A DNA stretch of 64,000 bases from Phycisphaerales bacterium (GTDB lineage: Bacteria; Planctomycetota; Phycisphaerae; UBA1845; Fen-1342): the NCBI GenBank assembly GCA_016710275.1, contig JADJXS010000001.1, forward strand, positions 434,001-498,000, written 5' to 3'. Numbering within the stretch: position 1 is the stretch's first letter; every line of letters begins with the position of its first letter. The notes below the pieces were generated by a model. The model worked only from the letters and a program-made list of their open reading frames with translations, ran no database searches and was not told the origin of the DNA. Made by a program: the position numbers and the translations under genes. Below, one piece after another: positions 39,440 through 47,978 of this stretch.

Positions 39440-40126
39440 ATGCCCCACATCGTGATCATCGAGGACGAGCCGAACCTGGCGATGGGACTCCGCGACAACC
39501 TGGAGTTCGAGAAGCACACCGTCACCCACGCCGCCGACGGCGCCGCCGGCCTGGCCGCCGTCGCCGCGCAGCCGACCGACCTGGTGCTGCTCGACATCAT
39601 GCTGCCCGACATGGAAGGCTTCGAGGTCTGCCGCCGCCTGCGCGACGGCGGCGCGACCATGCCAATCATCATCCTCTCGGCCCGCAGCCAGGAAATCGAC
39701 AAGGTCCGCGGCCTCGAGCTGGGCGCGGACGATTACGTCACCAAGCCCTTCTCCCTGCGCGAACTGCTCGCCCGCATCAACGCCGCCCTCCGCCGCTCCG
39801 ATCGGGCCGCCCCCGGCGGAAAATCCTCATTCGCCATCGGCCGGCGCAAGGTGGACCTCGTCCGCCAGAAAGTCACCGACGACGGCGGCGCCGAGCAGCC
39901 GCTGGGATATTACGAGTCCGAAATCCTGCGCCTGCTCCTCGAACGCGCCGGCGAGGCCGTCCCCCGCACCGAGCTGCTCGAACGCATCTGGGGCGCCGGC
40001 ATCTCCCCCGCCGACCGCACCGTCGACAACCACATCGTGAGCCTGCGCCGCAAGCTCGAACCCGACCCGCGCAACCCGCGGCACATCCTCACCGCGCACG
40101 CAGTGGGCTATAAACTCGTGCTCTGA
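39440..40126 (+). CDS. OmpR/PhoB-family response regulator
   Basis: 228 aa. The receiver domain (1-120) has the acidic pocket in IVIIEDEPNLA, the phosphoacceptor Asp in DLVLLDIMLPDMEGFEV, Ser/Thr in IIILSARSQEID and Lys in DYVTKPFSLREL. The C-terminal winged helix (about 130-228) is of the Trans_reg_C type (LGYYESEILRLLLERAGEAV, SPADRTVDNHIVSLRRKLEP, ILTAHAVGYKLVL). It is an orphan: no histidine kinase lies nearby. An artefactual extension of the metalloprotease frame overlaps it, but this frame is clearly the coding one. Confidence 0.95.
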   Translation: MPHIVIIEDEPNLAMGLRDNLEFEKHTVTHAADGAAGLAAVAAQPTDLVLLDIMLPDMEGFEVCRRLRDGGATMPIIILSARSQEIDKVRGLELGADDYVTKPFSLRELLARINAALRRSDRAAPGGKSSFAIGRRKVDLVRQKVTDDGGAEQPLGYYESEILRLLLERAGEAVPRTELLERIWGAGISPADRTVDNHIVSLRRKLEPDPRNPRHILTAHAVGYKLVL

Positions 40127-40206
40127 CGGGAATGCGCGCCGGCGCTCGAAATCGAAGCGCGGATCGCGCCGTGATTCAGGCGAATCCGCAGATCGAAAAG
40201 GGGAAG

Positions 40207-40279
<73 letters not shown>

Positions 40280-40466
40280 CGATTCGGCGGCCATACACCC
40301 CGGACCGCCGGAACGCGGGATTAAATCCGCCGATTCGCGCCGATGCAAGCCACCCGGCGCAAAATTCGCCGCTCCCGCGCTCCGCGCCATGCCGCCCACG
40401 CCGTTGCGCCGGGCGCGCCCGCCCCGCCCCTCGCCAACCGCCCCTCTGCCGGTCGATAAGCCCGCC

Positions 40467-41348
40467 ATGAGCGACCACCACGGCGGAACCCCGCACCTGA
40501 GCGTCGTCCTGGCCACCTGCAACCGCCTGCCCATGCTGCGCGATTGCCTGGATCACACCCGCCGCGCCATCGCCGATTCCGTCGGCGCAGACGACGCCGA
40601 GATCATCATCGTCGACGGCGACAGCCGCGACGGCACCCTCGAATTCCTCGCCGCGCAGCGCGACCTCCGCACCCACGTCGAAGGCCGTCGCGGCGGCTGC
40701 TGCGCCGCCTACAACCTCGGCCTGCGAATGGCCCGCGGCCATTACGTCCTGTGGCTCAACGACGACGCCTGGCCGCTCCCCGGAGCCTTCAGCGCCGCGC
40801 TCGAATTGATCGAGCGGGCCGACATGACCGACGTCGGGATGGTCGCCTTTTATCACACGCATCATCAGCCGTGGAACGAACTGCACGGCATCGACGTGCC
40901 CTGGCCGCCGGCCGACGCCAATCCCCGCTCACATGCGCCCGCCGGCGACAATCCGCGACAATCCGAGCGATTCGGCATCCTGCACGTCCGCGGCCGGCCC
41001 TACGCCAACTTCGGCCTGCTGCGCAACGCGCTGCTGCGCCAACTGGGCTGGCTCGATCCCGAATATGTCTTCTGCGGCTGGGATCCCGACCTTTCCCTCA
41101 AGGTGCAGGTTCAGGCCGGCTTGCGCGTCATCGGCGCGCCCGATGCGCTGGTCTGGCACGCCGAGCACCAGGACGAGCGTAAGCGCGACGACGCGGCCCG
41201 CCTCCGCAACGCCGACAACGAGCGGCTCTTCCGAAAGTGGAACCTGCCCGAAAAGGACGCCTTCCCCGATCCCCGCCCGGAGTACCTCGCGCTGCTCCGC
41301 AGCCGCGGGCTGCTCCCCGCGCCGCAGCCGGTCGGCGTGCTTGGGTAG
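40467..41348 (+). CDS. Family 2 (GT-A) glycosyltransferase
   Basis: 293 aa from the ATG at 40467. Seen: LSVVLATCNRLPMLRDCLDH at the start, the nucleotide-sugar motif EIIIVDGDSRDGTLEFL near 45, the donor-binding LWLNDDAWPLPGA (DxD-like) near 100, and GWLDPEYVFCGWDPDLSLKV, the ED/WD-type acceptor loop of GT2 enzymes. No membrane helices are present, so it is probably a cytosolic enzyme acting on a lipid-linked or secreted glycan. An in-frame ATG at 40389 would add 26 Pro/Arg-rich residues and is disfavoured. Divergent from the tRNA gene. Confidence 0.88.
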   Translation: MSDHHGGTPHLSVVLATCNRLPMLRDCLDHTRRAIADSVGADDAEIIIVDGDSRDGTLEFLAAQRDLRTHVEGRRGGCCAAYNLGLRMARGHYVLWLNDDAWPLPGAFSAALELIERADMTDVGMVAFYHTHHQPWNELHGIDVPWPPADANPRSHAPAGDNPRQSERFGILHVRGRPYANFGLLRNALLRQLGWLDPEYVFCGWDPDLSLKVQVQAGLRVIGAPDALVWHAEHQDERKRDDAARLRNADNERLFRKWNLPEKDAFPDPRPEYLALLRSRGLLPAPQPVGVLG

Positions 41349-41407
41349 TCCGAGAACCGCCGTGCGGTCGATTTGCTTTGAACCCCGTCCGATCGGATGG
41401 TAGCATC

Positions 41408-41989
41408 ATGAGTATGGCCACAATCCCCGACGCCGAACCCGCCTGTTGTCCCGCAGACGCCCCGCAGACGCTGGCCGAGTTCTTGGCCGCGCTCGATGAA
41501 CACGTCGGGCGCATTCCGCTCGACGAGTTGCGCACCCGACTCTCGAACCTGACGATCGGCGTGCCGGAAATCCGCCGCCACGCCCGCTTCGGCAGCGACC
41601 GCTACCAGCGCAACCTCCTGCACGCCGGCCCGGCCTACCAGGCGCTGATCCTCTGCTGGCGCAGCGGCCAGCGCAGCCCGATTCACGACCACACCGGCTC
41701 AAGCTGCGGCGTGAAAGTGCTGATGGGGACGGCCACCGAAACCGTATTCGACCGCACGCCGCTGGGGCACATCTTCGCCACCGGGTCGAGCCGCCTCTCC
41801 ATCAACGGCGTTTGCGCCACGCAGGACGCGGACATCCACCAGGTCTCGAATCTCGAAAACGGCGACCTGATCACGCTGCACGTCTATTCGCCGCCGCTGC
41901 TCTGTATGAACACCTACTCGCTCACGGACACCGCGATCGCGGCATTCCATGACCCTGTCATGACCTGTTTCGACGGTGACGGAATCTGA
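41408..41989 (+). CDS. Cysteine dioxygenase type I
   Basis: 193 aa, a cupin enzyme that oxidises L-cysteine to cysteine sulfinate with non-haem iron. The iron ligands are visible: His-x-His in RSPIHDHTGSSCGVKVLMG and the third His in DADIHQVSNLENGD. The Cys in SSCGVKV sits where the Cys-Tyr crosslink Cys lies in mammalian-type enzymes, and the matching Tyr is in LHVYSPPLLCMNTY. The start ATG at 41408 has no strong Shine-Dalgarno; a second ATG lies 6 nt later. Followed by a long repeat block. Confidence 0.9.
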   Translation: MSMATIPDAEPACCPADAPQTLAEFLAALDEHVGRIPLDELRTRLSNLTIGVPEIRRHARFGSDRYQRNLLHAGPAYQALILCWRSGQRSPIHDHTGSSCGVKVLMGTATETVFDRTPLGHIFATGSSRLSINGVCATQDADIHQVSNLENGDLITLHVYSPPLLCMNTYSLTDTAIAAFHDPVMTCFDGDGI

Positions 41990-42008
41990 CACGCCCGCAT
42001 CGGGCGCC

Positions 42009-42415
42009 ATGCCGCGCGGCGGGTGCCATGCCGAATATCAGTCGGGTGGCATGCTTTCGCGGTACTCCGCGTAAGCATGCAGCGTCTCGTGGCACCAATC
42101 CGCGCGTCAATCCGCCCGTCGTGGCACCGCCCCCCCGGGCAGCGCGTCGTGGCACCGCCCTTCCGGGCGGTGCAGCGCATCGGGCAGAAGCCCGATGCCA
42201 CATGCAAGTTGCCGTGCCGATTTGGGTACCAAGCCGACGGCTCTGCGTCGGCATGTCTTCGCCCGTCGGGGCGCGCGATCGTTGCCAGGGCCTTCAGGCC
42301 TTGGACCAAGCTCACACACACCCTTCACTTTGTTGAGCAGCCGCGGATGGTGCCTTCAGGCCGGCCACGCGGCGCCGCCCGACGAAGCTCGCCCCATGCC
42401 GGCCCGAACGCACCC
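42009..42415 (+). repeat. Full composite repeat block R1-R3-R2-R5-R4
   Basis: Fills the 445-bp gap after the dioxygenase gene. It contains R1 at 42049-42080, a partial R3 at 42121, a full R3 at 42149-42201, a variant R2 at 42231-42255 (AAGCCGACGGCTCTGCGTCG start), R5 at 42277-42305 (GATCGTTGCCAGGGCCTTCA, a hairpin around GGGCCTTCAGGCCT) and R4 at 42352-42415. It is the most complete unoccupied composite in the window; no gene was found within it. Confidence 0.88.
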
Positions 42416-42434
42416 CACAAGATTCAGCCCGGCG

Positions 42435-43532
42435 CTATGGACCGTTCCGAGTCCGTTCCAGCGGCAGCAGCCGCAGCGCCACCCGCAGGTTGCGCAGATG
42501 CGCCATGTGCGCCTCGCCATCCGTCCCCGCGCAGCGCAGCACCCGAAACTCCCCGAGCGACACGCGCCTCAGGATCGGCAACGGTGACAACTCTGCTCCG
42601 TTGCGCGCCGACAGCTCCGCCCCGTTGCGCGCCGACAATTCCGCCTCGCTTCGCGCCGCCAACCCCGCCAACTGCGGCGAATCCGCTTCCACCCCGACGA
42701 ACGCCAGCAGGTCGTCCGCCGTCTCGTGCGTGCCCGCGTAGGTGCCCGGCTCCAGGTAGGTGTGCGTCACGATCAGCGCCTTTCTCCCGATCGCCGCCAC
42801 CGTCGCGTAGCGACGGAATCCGTGCATGTTCCGCGGGCTGGGCCGCTTCACACCCGCAGCGTCCTCCTCATATCCGGCGTAGAGCGAATCCGCGAGGATG
42901 AGCGCATCGATCCGGGCGAAGTGCCGCGGCTCCGCCAGCAGCGCCCGCACCGCCCCGAACCCGGCGCTGAACGCCGACACGCACACCCGCCGCCAGCGGC
43001 CCGACACCGGCATCAACCCGCGCGCCTTCAGCTCCACCAGCGCCTGATCCAGCAGGTCGTCAAACGCGCGCGAATCGCTCATGGGGCGCTCATAGGCGGC
43101 AGAAAGCCCGCGATAGTTCACCGTCAGCAGCACCGCCCGCACCCCGGCCGCCGCCAGCTCGCGCTCCGTCACGGCGGAGACGCCGTGAAAATGCACGACC
43201 AGGTCGATCGCGGCGGCGCCGCCCACCCCCGTCGGCACGAACACCTCAGCCCCGCTCACCAGGCGAAAGCGCAGCCCCTCCGGCGGCGCGAGGTCCATCG
43301 GAATCGCCTTTGCGAGCGAGGACTCCAACCGGGCAGGCGCGGTCGTTGGAGCGGCGGGCGCGCCGGCCGCGGGCTGTGTGGCCGCCGGACTCGATGCGGG
43401 CGCAGGAGGACCGGCTGCGCCAGGGGCGCCGGCCGATGCGGCGCAGCCTGTTGCAAGCAACAGGGCCACGATCAGCGCCGTTTGAGCGCAATGGGCGGCA
43501 ATGGACGACAGCGGGCGGCAATTGGACTTCAT
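42435..43532 (-). CDS. Putative alpha/beta-hydrolase lipoprotein
   Basis: 365 aa. The N-terminal signal ends in LLLATGC, a lipobox, so it is probably membrane-anchored. An Ala/Pro linker follows (about 31-68). The domain then shows IDLVVHFHGVSAVTERELA (oxyanion-like HG), LTVNYRGLSAAYERPMSD, and a nucleophile-elbow-like VCVSAFSAGFGAVRALLA with Ser in SAFSAG near 192. The late His could be in GEAHMAHLRNL. Near the C-terminus an 8-residue unit (AELSARNG and variants) is repeated about three times, encoded by a 24-bp DNA repeat at about 42585-42662. Substrate unknown. Confidence 0.65.
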   Translation of the reverse strand: MKSNCRPLSSIAAHCAQTALIVALLLATGCAASAGAPGAAGPPAPASSPAATQPAAGAPAAPTTAPARLESSLAKAIPMDLAPPEGLRFRLVSGAEVFVPTGVGGAAAIDLVVHFHGVSAVTERELAAAGVRAVLLTVNYRGLSAAYERPMSDSRAFDDLLDQALVELKARGLMPVSGRWRRVCVSAFSAGFGAVRALLAEPRHFARIDALILADSLYAGYEEDAAGVKRPSPRNMHGFRRYATVAAIGRKALIVTHTYLEPGTYAGTHETADDLLAFVGVEADSPQLAGLAARSEAELSARNGAELSARNGAELSPLPILRRVSLGEFRVLRCAGTDGEAHMAHLRNLRVALRLLPLERTRNGP

Positions 43533-43681
43533 CCCGCGATCTTACGCGCTCCGACCGCGCCGCGCAGCGCGGCCGGCGCCGGCCCGGTGTGTGACGGCGC
43601 AGCCGATGGGTGCGCGGCGCCGGTATTGGTGATGCCGGCTTGCGGCTGGCGGCGGCACGGGGGCGCGGGTGTAATAGGCGC

Positions 43682-45082
43682 GTGATCGAGGGGTTGCTGA
43701 TCGCCGTGCTTCTCGTCGCGGCCGCGTCGCTGGTCGTGCAACTGCTGGCGCTGCGCGCTCGCGGCGGCACGGGTGACGGCGCTTCTGCCGCTGCGCTCGA
43801 GTCGCGGCTGGTTCAGCAGCTTGGGGCGACCGGGGCGGACCTGGCGGCGCGATTGGAGCGCGTCAGCGCGGACCTGCGCCAGGAGGTCGCCGATCGCATC
43901 ACCTCCGACGGGCAGGCGCTGCGCACGGCCGTCTCGGCCGAGCTTCAGAGTGGTCGAACGGCGCAGGATGCGCGACTGGGCGACACCGTGGCGCGGCTGG
44001 AGCAGAAATTCGACACGTTGGCGACGGGGCAGGCGCAATCGGCGTCGCAGTCGCGGCAGGAGCTGGCGGATGCGCTGGCCCGCGGGCGCGGCGAGCTGAC
44101 CGAAACGCTCTCGCGCACGACGCGGGCGCTGGAGGAAAAATTGCAGGGGGTGGAGACGCGCACGGCACAGGGGCTGGAGGCAATCCGCGGGCGGGTGGAG
44201 GAGCGGCTCGGCGAGATCGGCCGGCAGGTCCAGGAGAAGCTGGACCAGAACGTGCGCGACGGGTTCGCACAATTCGAGAAGGTTCAGTCGCATTTGCGCG
44301 CCGCGGAGGAGCAGTTGCGCAACGTCGGCGCGCTGGGCAGTTCGATCAACGACCTGAACAGCCTGTTGAAGCTGCCGCACCTGCGCGGGCGGTTCGGGGA
44401 GGAGTCGCTGGAGCGCCTGCTGGCGGATTTCCTGCCGGCGCATCTCTACGAGCGGCAGTCGTCGCTGGGCGACGGGCGGCGTCCGGACGTGATCATCCGC
44501 ATCGGGGATCGCGTGCTGCCGATCGACAGCAAGTTTCCGCGCGAGCAGGTGCTGCCGCTGTTCGAGTCGCAGGATCCCGAGATTCTGAAGGGCGCGCGGG
44601 AGGAGCTGGCGCGGGTTATCCGCGAGCAGGCGCGCGGCATCGCGGGATATGTGAACGTCGCCGAGGGCACGACCAGCGTGGCGCTGATGTATCTGCCCAG
44701 CGAGACGCTGTGGTACGAAGTGGTGCAGAACCGCGAGCTGTCCGAGCAGTTGGCGAAGCTGAGCGTGTTCCCGGTTTCGCCGAACACGCTGATGATGGCG
44801 CTGCACGCGATTTCGCTGACGTACAAGTGGTATCGCGTCGCGGCGGGATTCGAGGAGACGCGGCGCGAGCTGGCGGCGGCGCAGCGCTCGTTCGATTTTT
44901 TCCAGAAGCAGTTCGAGGGGCTGGGGCGCTCGCTGCAAAAGGCCCAGGACGCCTACAGCACCGCCAGCACGCACCTGGGCCGCTATCAGAACCGCATCGC
45001 CGCGATGACGGCGGATGTGGAGGTTCCGGAGGATCCTGCGGCTGCGCAGTCGCTGCCGCCGGGCGACCCGGTCGAGAATTAA
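43682..45082 (+). CDS. rmuC: RmuC-family protein
   Basis: 466 aa from the GTG at 43682, chosen because the transmembrane helix (LLIAVLLVAAASLVVQLLAL) starts there. RmuC proteins are nuclease-like factors linked to limiting recombination at inverted repeats. After the helix comes a long coiled coil (about 45-210). The conserved C-terminal RmuC domain follows: LRGRFGEESLERLLADFLP near 245, PDVIIRIGDRVLPIDSKFPR with the predicted PD-(D/E)xK-like acidic residues, and MYLPSETLWYEVV and VFPVSPNTLMMALHAISLTY near 375. Fitting in a genome full of palindromic repeats, though this link is inference. Confidence 0.93.
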   Translation: MIEGLLIAVLLVAAASLVVQLLALRARGGTGDGASAAALESRLVQQLGATGADLAARLERVSADLRQEVADRITSDGQALRTAVSAELQSGRTAQDARLGDTVARLEQKFDTLATGQAQSASQSRQELADALARGRGELTETLSRTTRALEEKLQGVETRTAQGLEAIRGRVEERLGEIGRQVQEKLDQNVRDGFAQFEKVQSHLRAAEEQLRNVGALGSSINDLNSLLKLPHLRGRFGEESLERLLADFLPAHLYERQSSLGDGRRPDVIIRIGDRVLPIDSKFPREQVLPLFESQDPEILKGAREELARVIREQARGIAGYVNVAEGTTSVALMYLPSETLWYEVVQNRELSEQLAKLSVFPVSPNTLMMALHAISLTYKWYRVAAGFEETRRELAAAQRSFDFFQKQFEGLGRSLQKAQDAYSTASTHLGRYQNRIAAMTADVEVPEDPAAAQSLPPGDPVEN

Positions 45083-45135
45083 TCGAAATTGCCGTCGATC
45101 GGGGTGAATCGGCGCGGGCGGGCGTTACATTGAGC

Positions 45136-45167
45136 GCATGCTGACGCGGAGTACCGCGAAAGCATGC
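45136..45167 (-). repeat. R1 palindrome (solo)
   Basis: GCATGCTGACGCGGAGTACC followed by GCGAAAGCATGC, 54 bp after the rmuC stop. A reading frame that starts inside it (MLTRSTAKAC) is an artefact of the repeat; the same peptide appears wherever R1 occurs. Confidence 0.85.
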
Positions 45168-45293
45168 CACACGCCACACGCCACCCGCCGAGGCGGAGGC
45201 GGTTCGCAAGCGGCACAGCGCGGCTTGGGCGCGTGCGGATGTGCGGATCGGGGCAACATGTCTGTGCGTGGTGGGCGGGAAGGGACGGATGCC

Positions 45294-45578
45294 GTGAGCA
45301 AAGAGTTCGTCATCTACAACGGCAGGCGGGTGGTGAAGGGCTGGCCGGAGATGATCCAGGCGGCGCAGTTGGAGCTGACCGTGGAGATCGGCGGCGTCAC
45401 ATACCAGCGAATTCGCTACGGCGATGAACCGGACGACTGGGGTGCGGATCGACAGCCGTGTCACGATTGCGCCGCGATCAAAGGGCAGTTTTACGTTGGC
45501 GGCTGCGACGTGGAGTGCTGCCCGGTCTGCGGCGGCCAGGTGATTTCCTGTAGTTGCGGATTTGATGAGCCGGACTGA
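45294..45578 (+). CDS. Small zinc-ribbon-like protein
   Basis: 94 aa from the GTG at 45294, preceded by GGAAGGGA about 7 nt upstream; an ATG at 45258 is the alternative. The N-terminal half is a small alpha/beta region (KEFVIYNGRRVVKGWPEMIQ). The C-terminal half is rich in Cys: CHDCAAIKGQF, then CDVECCPVCGGQVISCSCGF, enough ligands for one or two zinc sites. I do not recognise a named family. It lies between two repeat units, so it may be accessory. Confidence 0.65.
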   Translation: MSKEFVIYNGRRVVKGWPEMIQAAQLELTVEIGGVTYQRIRYGDEPDDWGADRQPCHDCAAIKGQFYVGGCDVECCPVCGGQVISCSCGFDEPD

Positions 45579-45647
45579 CGCATGCGCGGCAGTTGTGGTT
45601 CGGCGGGTGATTGGGGCGTTCGCGCGGCGTGCGGCGTTGCATCGAGC

Positions 45648-45719
45648 GCATGCTGGCGCGGAGTACAGCGAAAGCATGCCGCCGGCCGGGTGCCATGCCG
45701 ACGGCTTTGCGTCGGCATG
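45648..45719 (-). repeat. R1 and R2 modules
   Basis: R1 at 45648-45679 (GCATGCTGGCGCGGAGTACA start, inverted relative to the block at 42009) and R2 at 45694-45719, preceded by CGGGTGCC so that the core GTGCCATGCCGACGG is intact: an unoccupied IS110 target. It lies between the zinc-ribbon gene and the convergent TPR gene. Confidence 0.85.
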
Positions 45720-45773
45720 TCTTGATCTCCCGGTACCGACTCCACCTCTCGACCAACCGCCGACCAGCCGCCG

Positions 45774-47978
45774 TCAGGGGCGCGCCGTATGCACAAACGC
45801 CCGCCGCTCCGCATACAGCGCCTCGCGCGCTCGCGCCGCCGCCTCGCGTTCCGCGTTCTGCTCGCGCTGCGCCATTTCGACCGCCGAGCGCACCAGCCGC
45901 AGCGCCGTTGAAAAGTCCCCGTCCGCCGCCGCCGCCGCCGCGAGCGCATCGAGCACCGCCGACGGCGCCCCATCGGTCCCCATGCGGTTCAGAATCGCGG
46001 CCAGCGCCTGCGCCCGCTTCGGGTCGCGAACCTCCGCGTCCGGGCAGACCGCCAACATCCAGATCAACTGCGTCGTCATCCGCAGGTCGCCGGGCCGCGC
46101 GCTCAGCTCGGCCAGCGCCGCACGGACCGCCGGCCCGTAGCGCCCCGCCTCAAAATGCGCCAATACGCGCTCATATCGCACATCCTGCGCATCGGGGCGC
46201 TGCTGCAGCGCACGGTCGTATGTCTCCGCGGCGTCCGCGTTTCGGCCGGCCTTCATCAGCAGCCGCGCCAGGTGCACGCGCAGGCCGAAAGCGTCCGGCG
46301 CCAGTGAGCAGGCCTGGCCGGCGGCGCTGGCCGCCTCATCGGCACGACCCGCCCGCAGGAGCACGGTCGAGAGGTTGTACCAGGTGGTTGGGAAGGCGGG
46401 CTTGAGGGCGGCCGCCTTCTCCAGCAGCGCCAGGGCCTCGTCGGTGCGACCGGCGGCGTCGAGGGCCAGCGCCAGGTTGTTGTGCGCGGTGACGCTGCCG
46501 GCCGGCGCGATCGGCAGCGCCCGCTCGAAGTGCTCGATCGCCTGTGTCGGCATCTGCGCGTCGAAGTACGCCGTGCCCATGCCGGTCAGCGCTTCGAAGC
46601 GCGACATCTCGAACTGTGCGGCGCGCTCGAAGAGCGCGAGCGCCTCGCGCCGCAGCCGTTCCCGGTCCGCGCCGGTTGCGCGGTTGGCGTCCTCGCGCAG
46701 GATGTTCGCGTAGTTGATCAGCGCCAGCGTCGCATTCGGGTTATAGCGCAGGGTGTGAACGTAGAGCGTGCGCTCGCTGTCATAGTGGCGGCTCTGCGCG
46801 AACGTGGCGATTCCCAGCGCAGCGCAGACGGCGCAGAGCGCGGCCGCGCTCGCCCCCGGCCCCGCACCGACGCGCTCCCGCAGCAGCCGATGGCCGATCG
46901 CGACGAACAGCGCGATGAAGCCCAGGCTTCCGAGATATTGAAAGTGGTCCGCGACGAACGAATAACGATGCGGGTAAACGTTCAGGAACCCCAGCGCCGG
47001 AAAGAGATTGAACGCGGCGAACAGAATCGCAACCAGCGGCCCGCATCCCCAGCGCTTCCGGTACGCGATCGTCACGATCAGCGCAGCGGCGCTGAGCACC
47101 AGCGGCAGATACCAGGCCGGCGTTGCCTGCGCCAGGTCCCAGCGCGGGTAGACGAACAGCAGCGGGTACGGCCAGAGGATTTTCTGAGCATAGAAGACAT
47201 ACGCCGACGGCGCGATCAGCGCGGCGCGCTCCAGAAACGTCTGGCTCCACTCCGCTCCGCTGGCGCCGACCTTGTCCGCCTCCAGGTATGCCGTCAGCAG
47301 CCCCTTGGCCGCCCCGATCACAAAGAGCGGAATCACGGCCAGAATCGCGGCGCGCGACAGCCGCCCGCGCTGCAGCCAGAACAGCAGCGGCAGCGACGGC
47401 GCGAGCATCGCCGTGACGGACTTGCTGCCCAGCGCCGCCAGGAACCACAGCGTGCCTGCGGCATAGCTGCGCGCGCCGGCGCCGGCGTTCCAGCGCAGCA
47501 GCGCCCGCAGCGACAGCAGGAAGAACAGCCCGCTGAGCACGTTTTTTCGCTCGGTGATCCACGCCACCGATTCGACGTGCACCGGGTGCAACGCGAACAC
47601 CGCGCCGATCGCCGCCGCCGCGGGCAGATTCAGCAGCCGCGCCACGCGCCAAACCAGGATTGCGTTGGCGGCGTGGAGCAGCACGTTGACGAGGTGATAG
47701 CCGAAGGGCGCCAGCCCCCACAGCTTGTGCTCGATCCAGAAGGTGGTGAAGACCAGCGGGTAATACTGCGGCGATTCGGTGGTGAACCAGATGCGGCGCA
47801 GCCCGTCCCACCCCGATTGCACCAGCGGGTTGCGCGTCAGGTAGGAATCGTCATCCCAGATCGTGCCGGCAAAGAGCGCCGGGAGATACGCCAGCAGCGT
47901 CGCCAGCAGGATGCCGGCGGCGATCAGCAGCGTCGCAGGAAGCGCCTCCCGCGCCGGGGTCGGCGACGTCGCGCTCAC
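45774..47978 (-). CDS. Multi-pass membrane protein with C-terminal TPR repeats
   Basis: 734 aa. The first 400 residues hold about ten hydrophobic segments and GT-C-like features: an acidic motif after the first helix (GTIWDDDSYLTRNPLV), YYPLVFTTFWIEHKLWGL, and GAVFALHPVHVESVAWITER. These match the TMTC/O-mannosyltransferase-like proteins common in planctomycetes. The C-terminal 300 residues are TPR units (AIEHFERALPIAPAGSVTAH, ALALLEKAAALKPAFPTTWY, AAETYDRALQQRPDAQDVRY). Probably a membrane glycosyltransferase acting on exported proteins; the substrate is unknown. The start overlaps the stop of the upstream nuclease gene by 4 bp. Confidence 0.85.
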   Translation of the reverse strand: MSATSPTPAREALPATLLIAAGILLATLLAYLPALFAGTIWDDDSYLTRNPLVQSGWDGLRRIWFTTESPQYYPLVFTTFWIEHKLWGLAPFGYHLVNVLLHAANAILVWRVARLLNLPAAAAIGAVFALHPVHVESVAWITERKNVLSGLFFLLSLRALLRWNAGAGARSYAAGTLWFLAALGSKSVTAMLAPSLPLLFWLQRGRLSRAAILAVIPLFVIGAAKGLLTAYLEADKVGASGAEWSQTFLERAALIAPSAYVFYAQKILWPYPLLFVYPRWDLAQATPAWYLPLVLSAAALIVTIAYRKRWGCGPLVAILFAAFNLFPALGFLNVYPHRYSFVADHFQYLGSLGFIALFVAIGHRLLRERVGAGPGASAAALCAVCAALGIATFAQSRHYDSERTLYVHTLRYNPNATLALINYANILREDANRATGADRERLRREALALFERAAQFEMSRFEALTGMGTAYFDAQMPTQAIEHFERALPIAPAGSVTAHNNLALALDAAGRTDEALALLEKAAALKPAFPTTWYNLSTVLLRAGRADEAASAAGQACSLAPDAFGLRVHLARLLMKAGRNADAAETYDRALQQRPDAQDVRYERVLAHFEAGRYGPAVRAALAELSARPGDLRMTTQLIWMLAVCPDAEVRDPKRAQALAAILNRMGTDGAPSAVLDALAAAAAADGDFSTALRLVRSAVEMAQREQNAEREAAARAREALYAERRAFVHTARP

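Noticed and set aside
36538..40113. A single 1191-codon frame covering the metalloprotease and most of the response regulator
   Set aside because: Residues after about 875 become Arg/Pro-rich and overlap a clear response regulator in another frame. A frameshift near 39165 explains it.
45138..45293. N-terminal extension of the zinc-ribbon gene starting inside R1
   Set aside because: The extension (MLTRSTAKAC) is translated repeat DNA found at several loci. The Shine-Dalgarno before 45294 supports the shorter gene.
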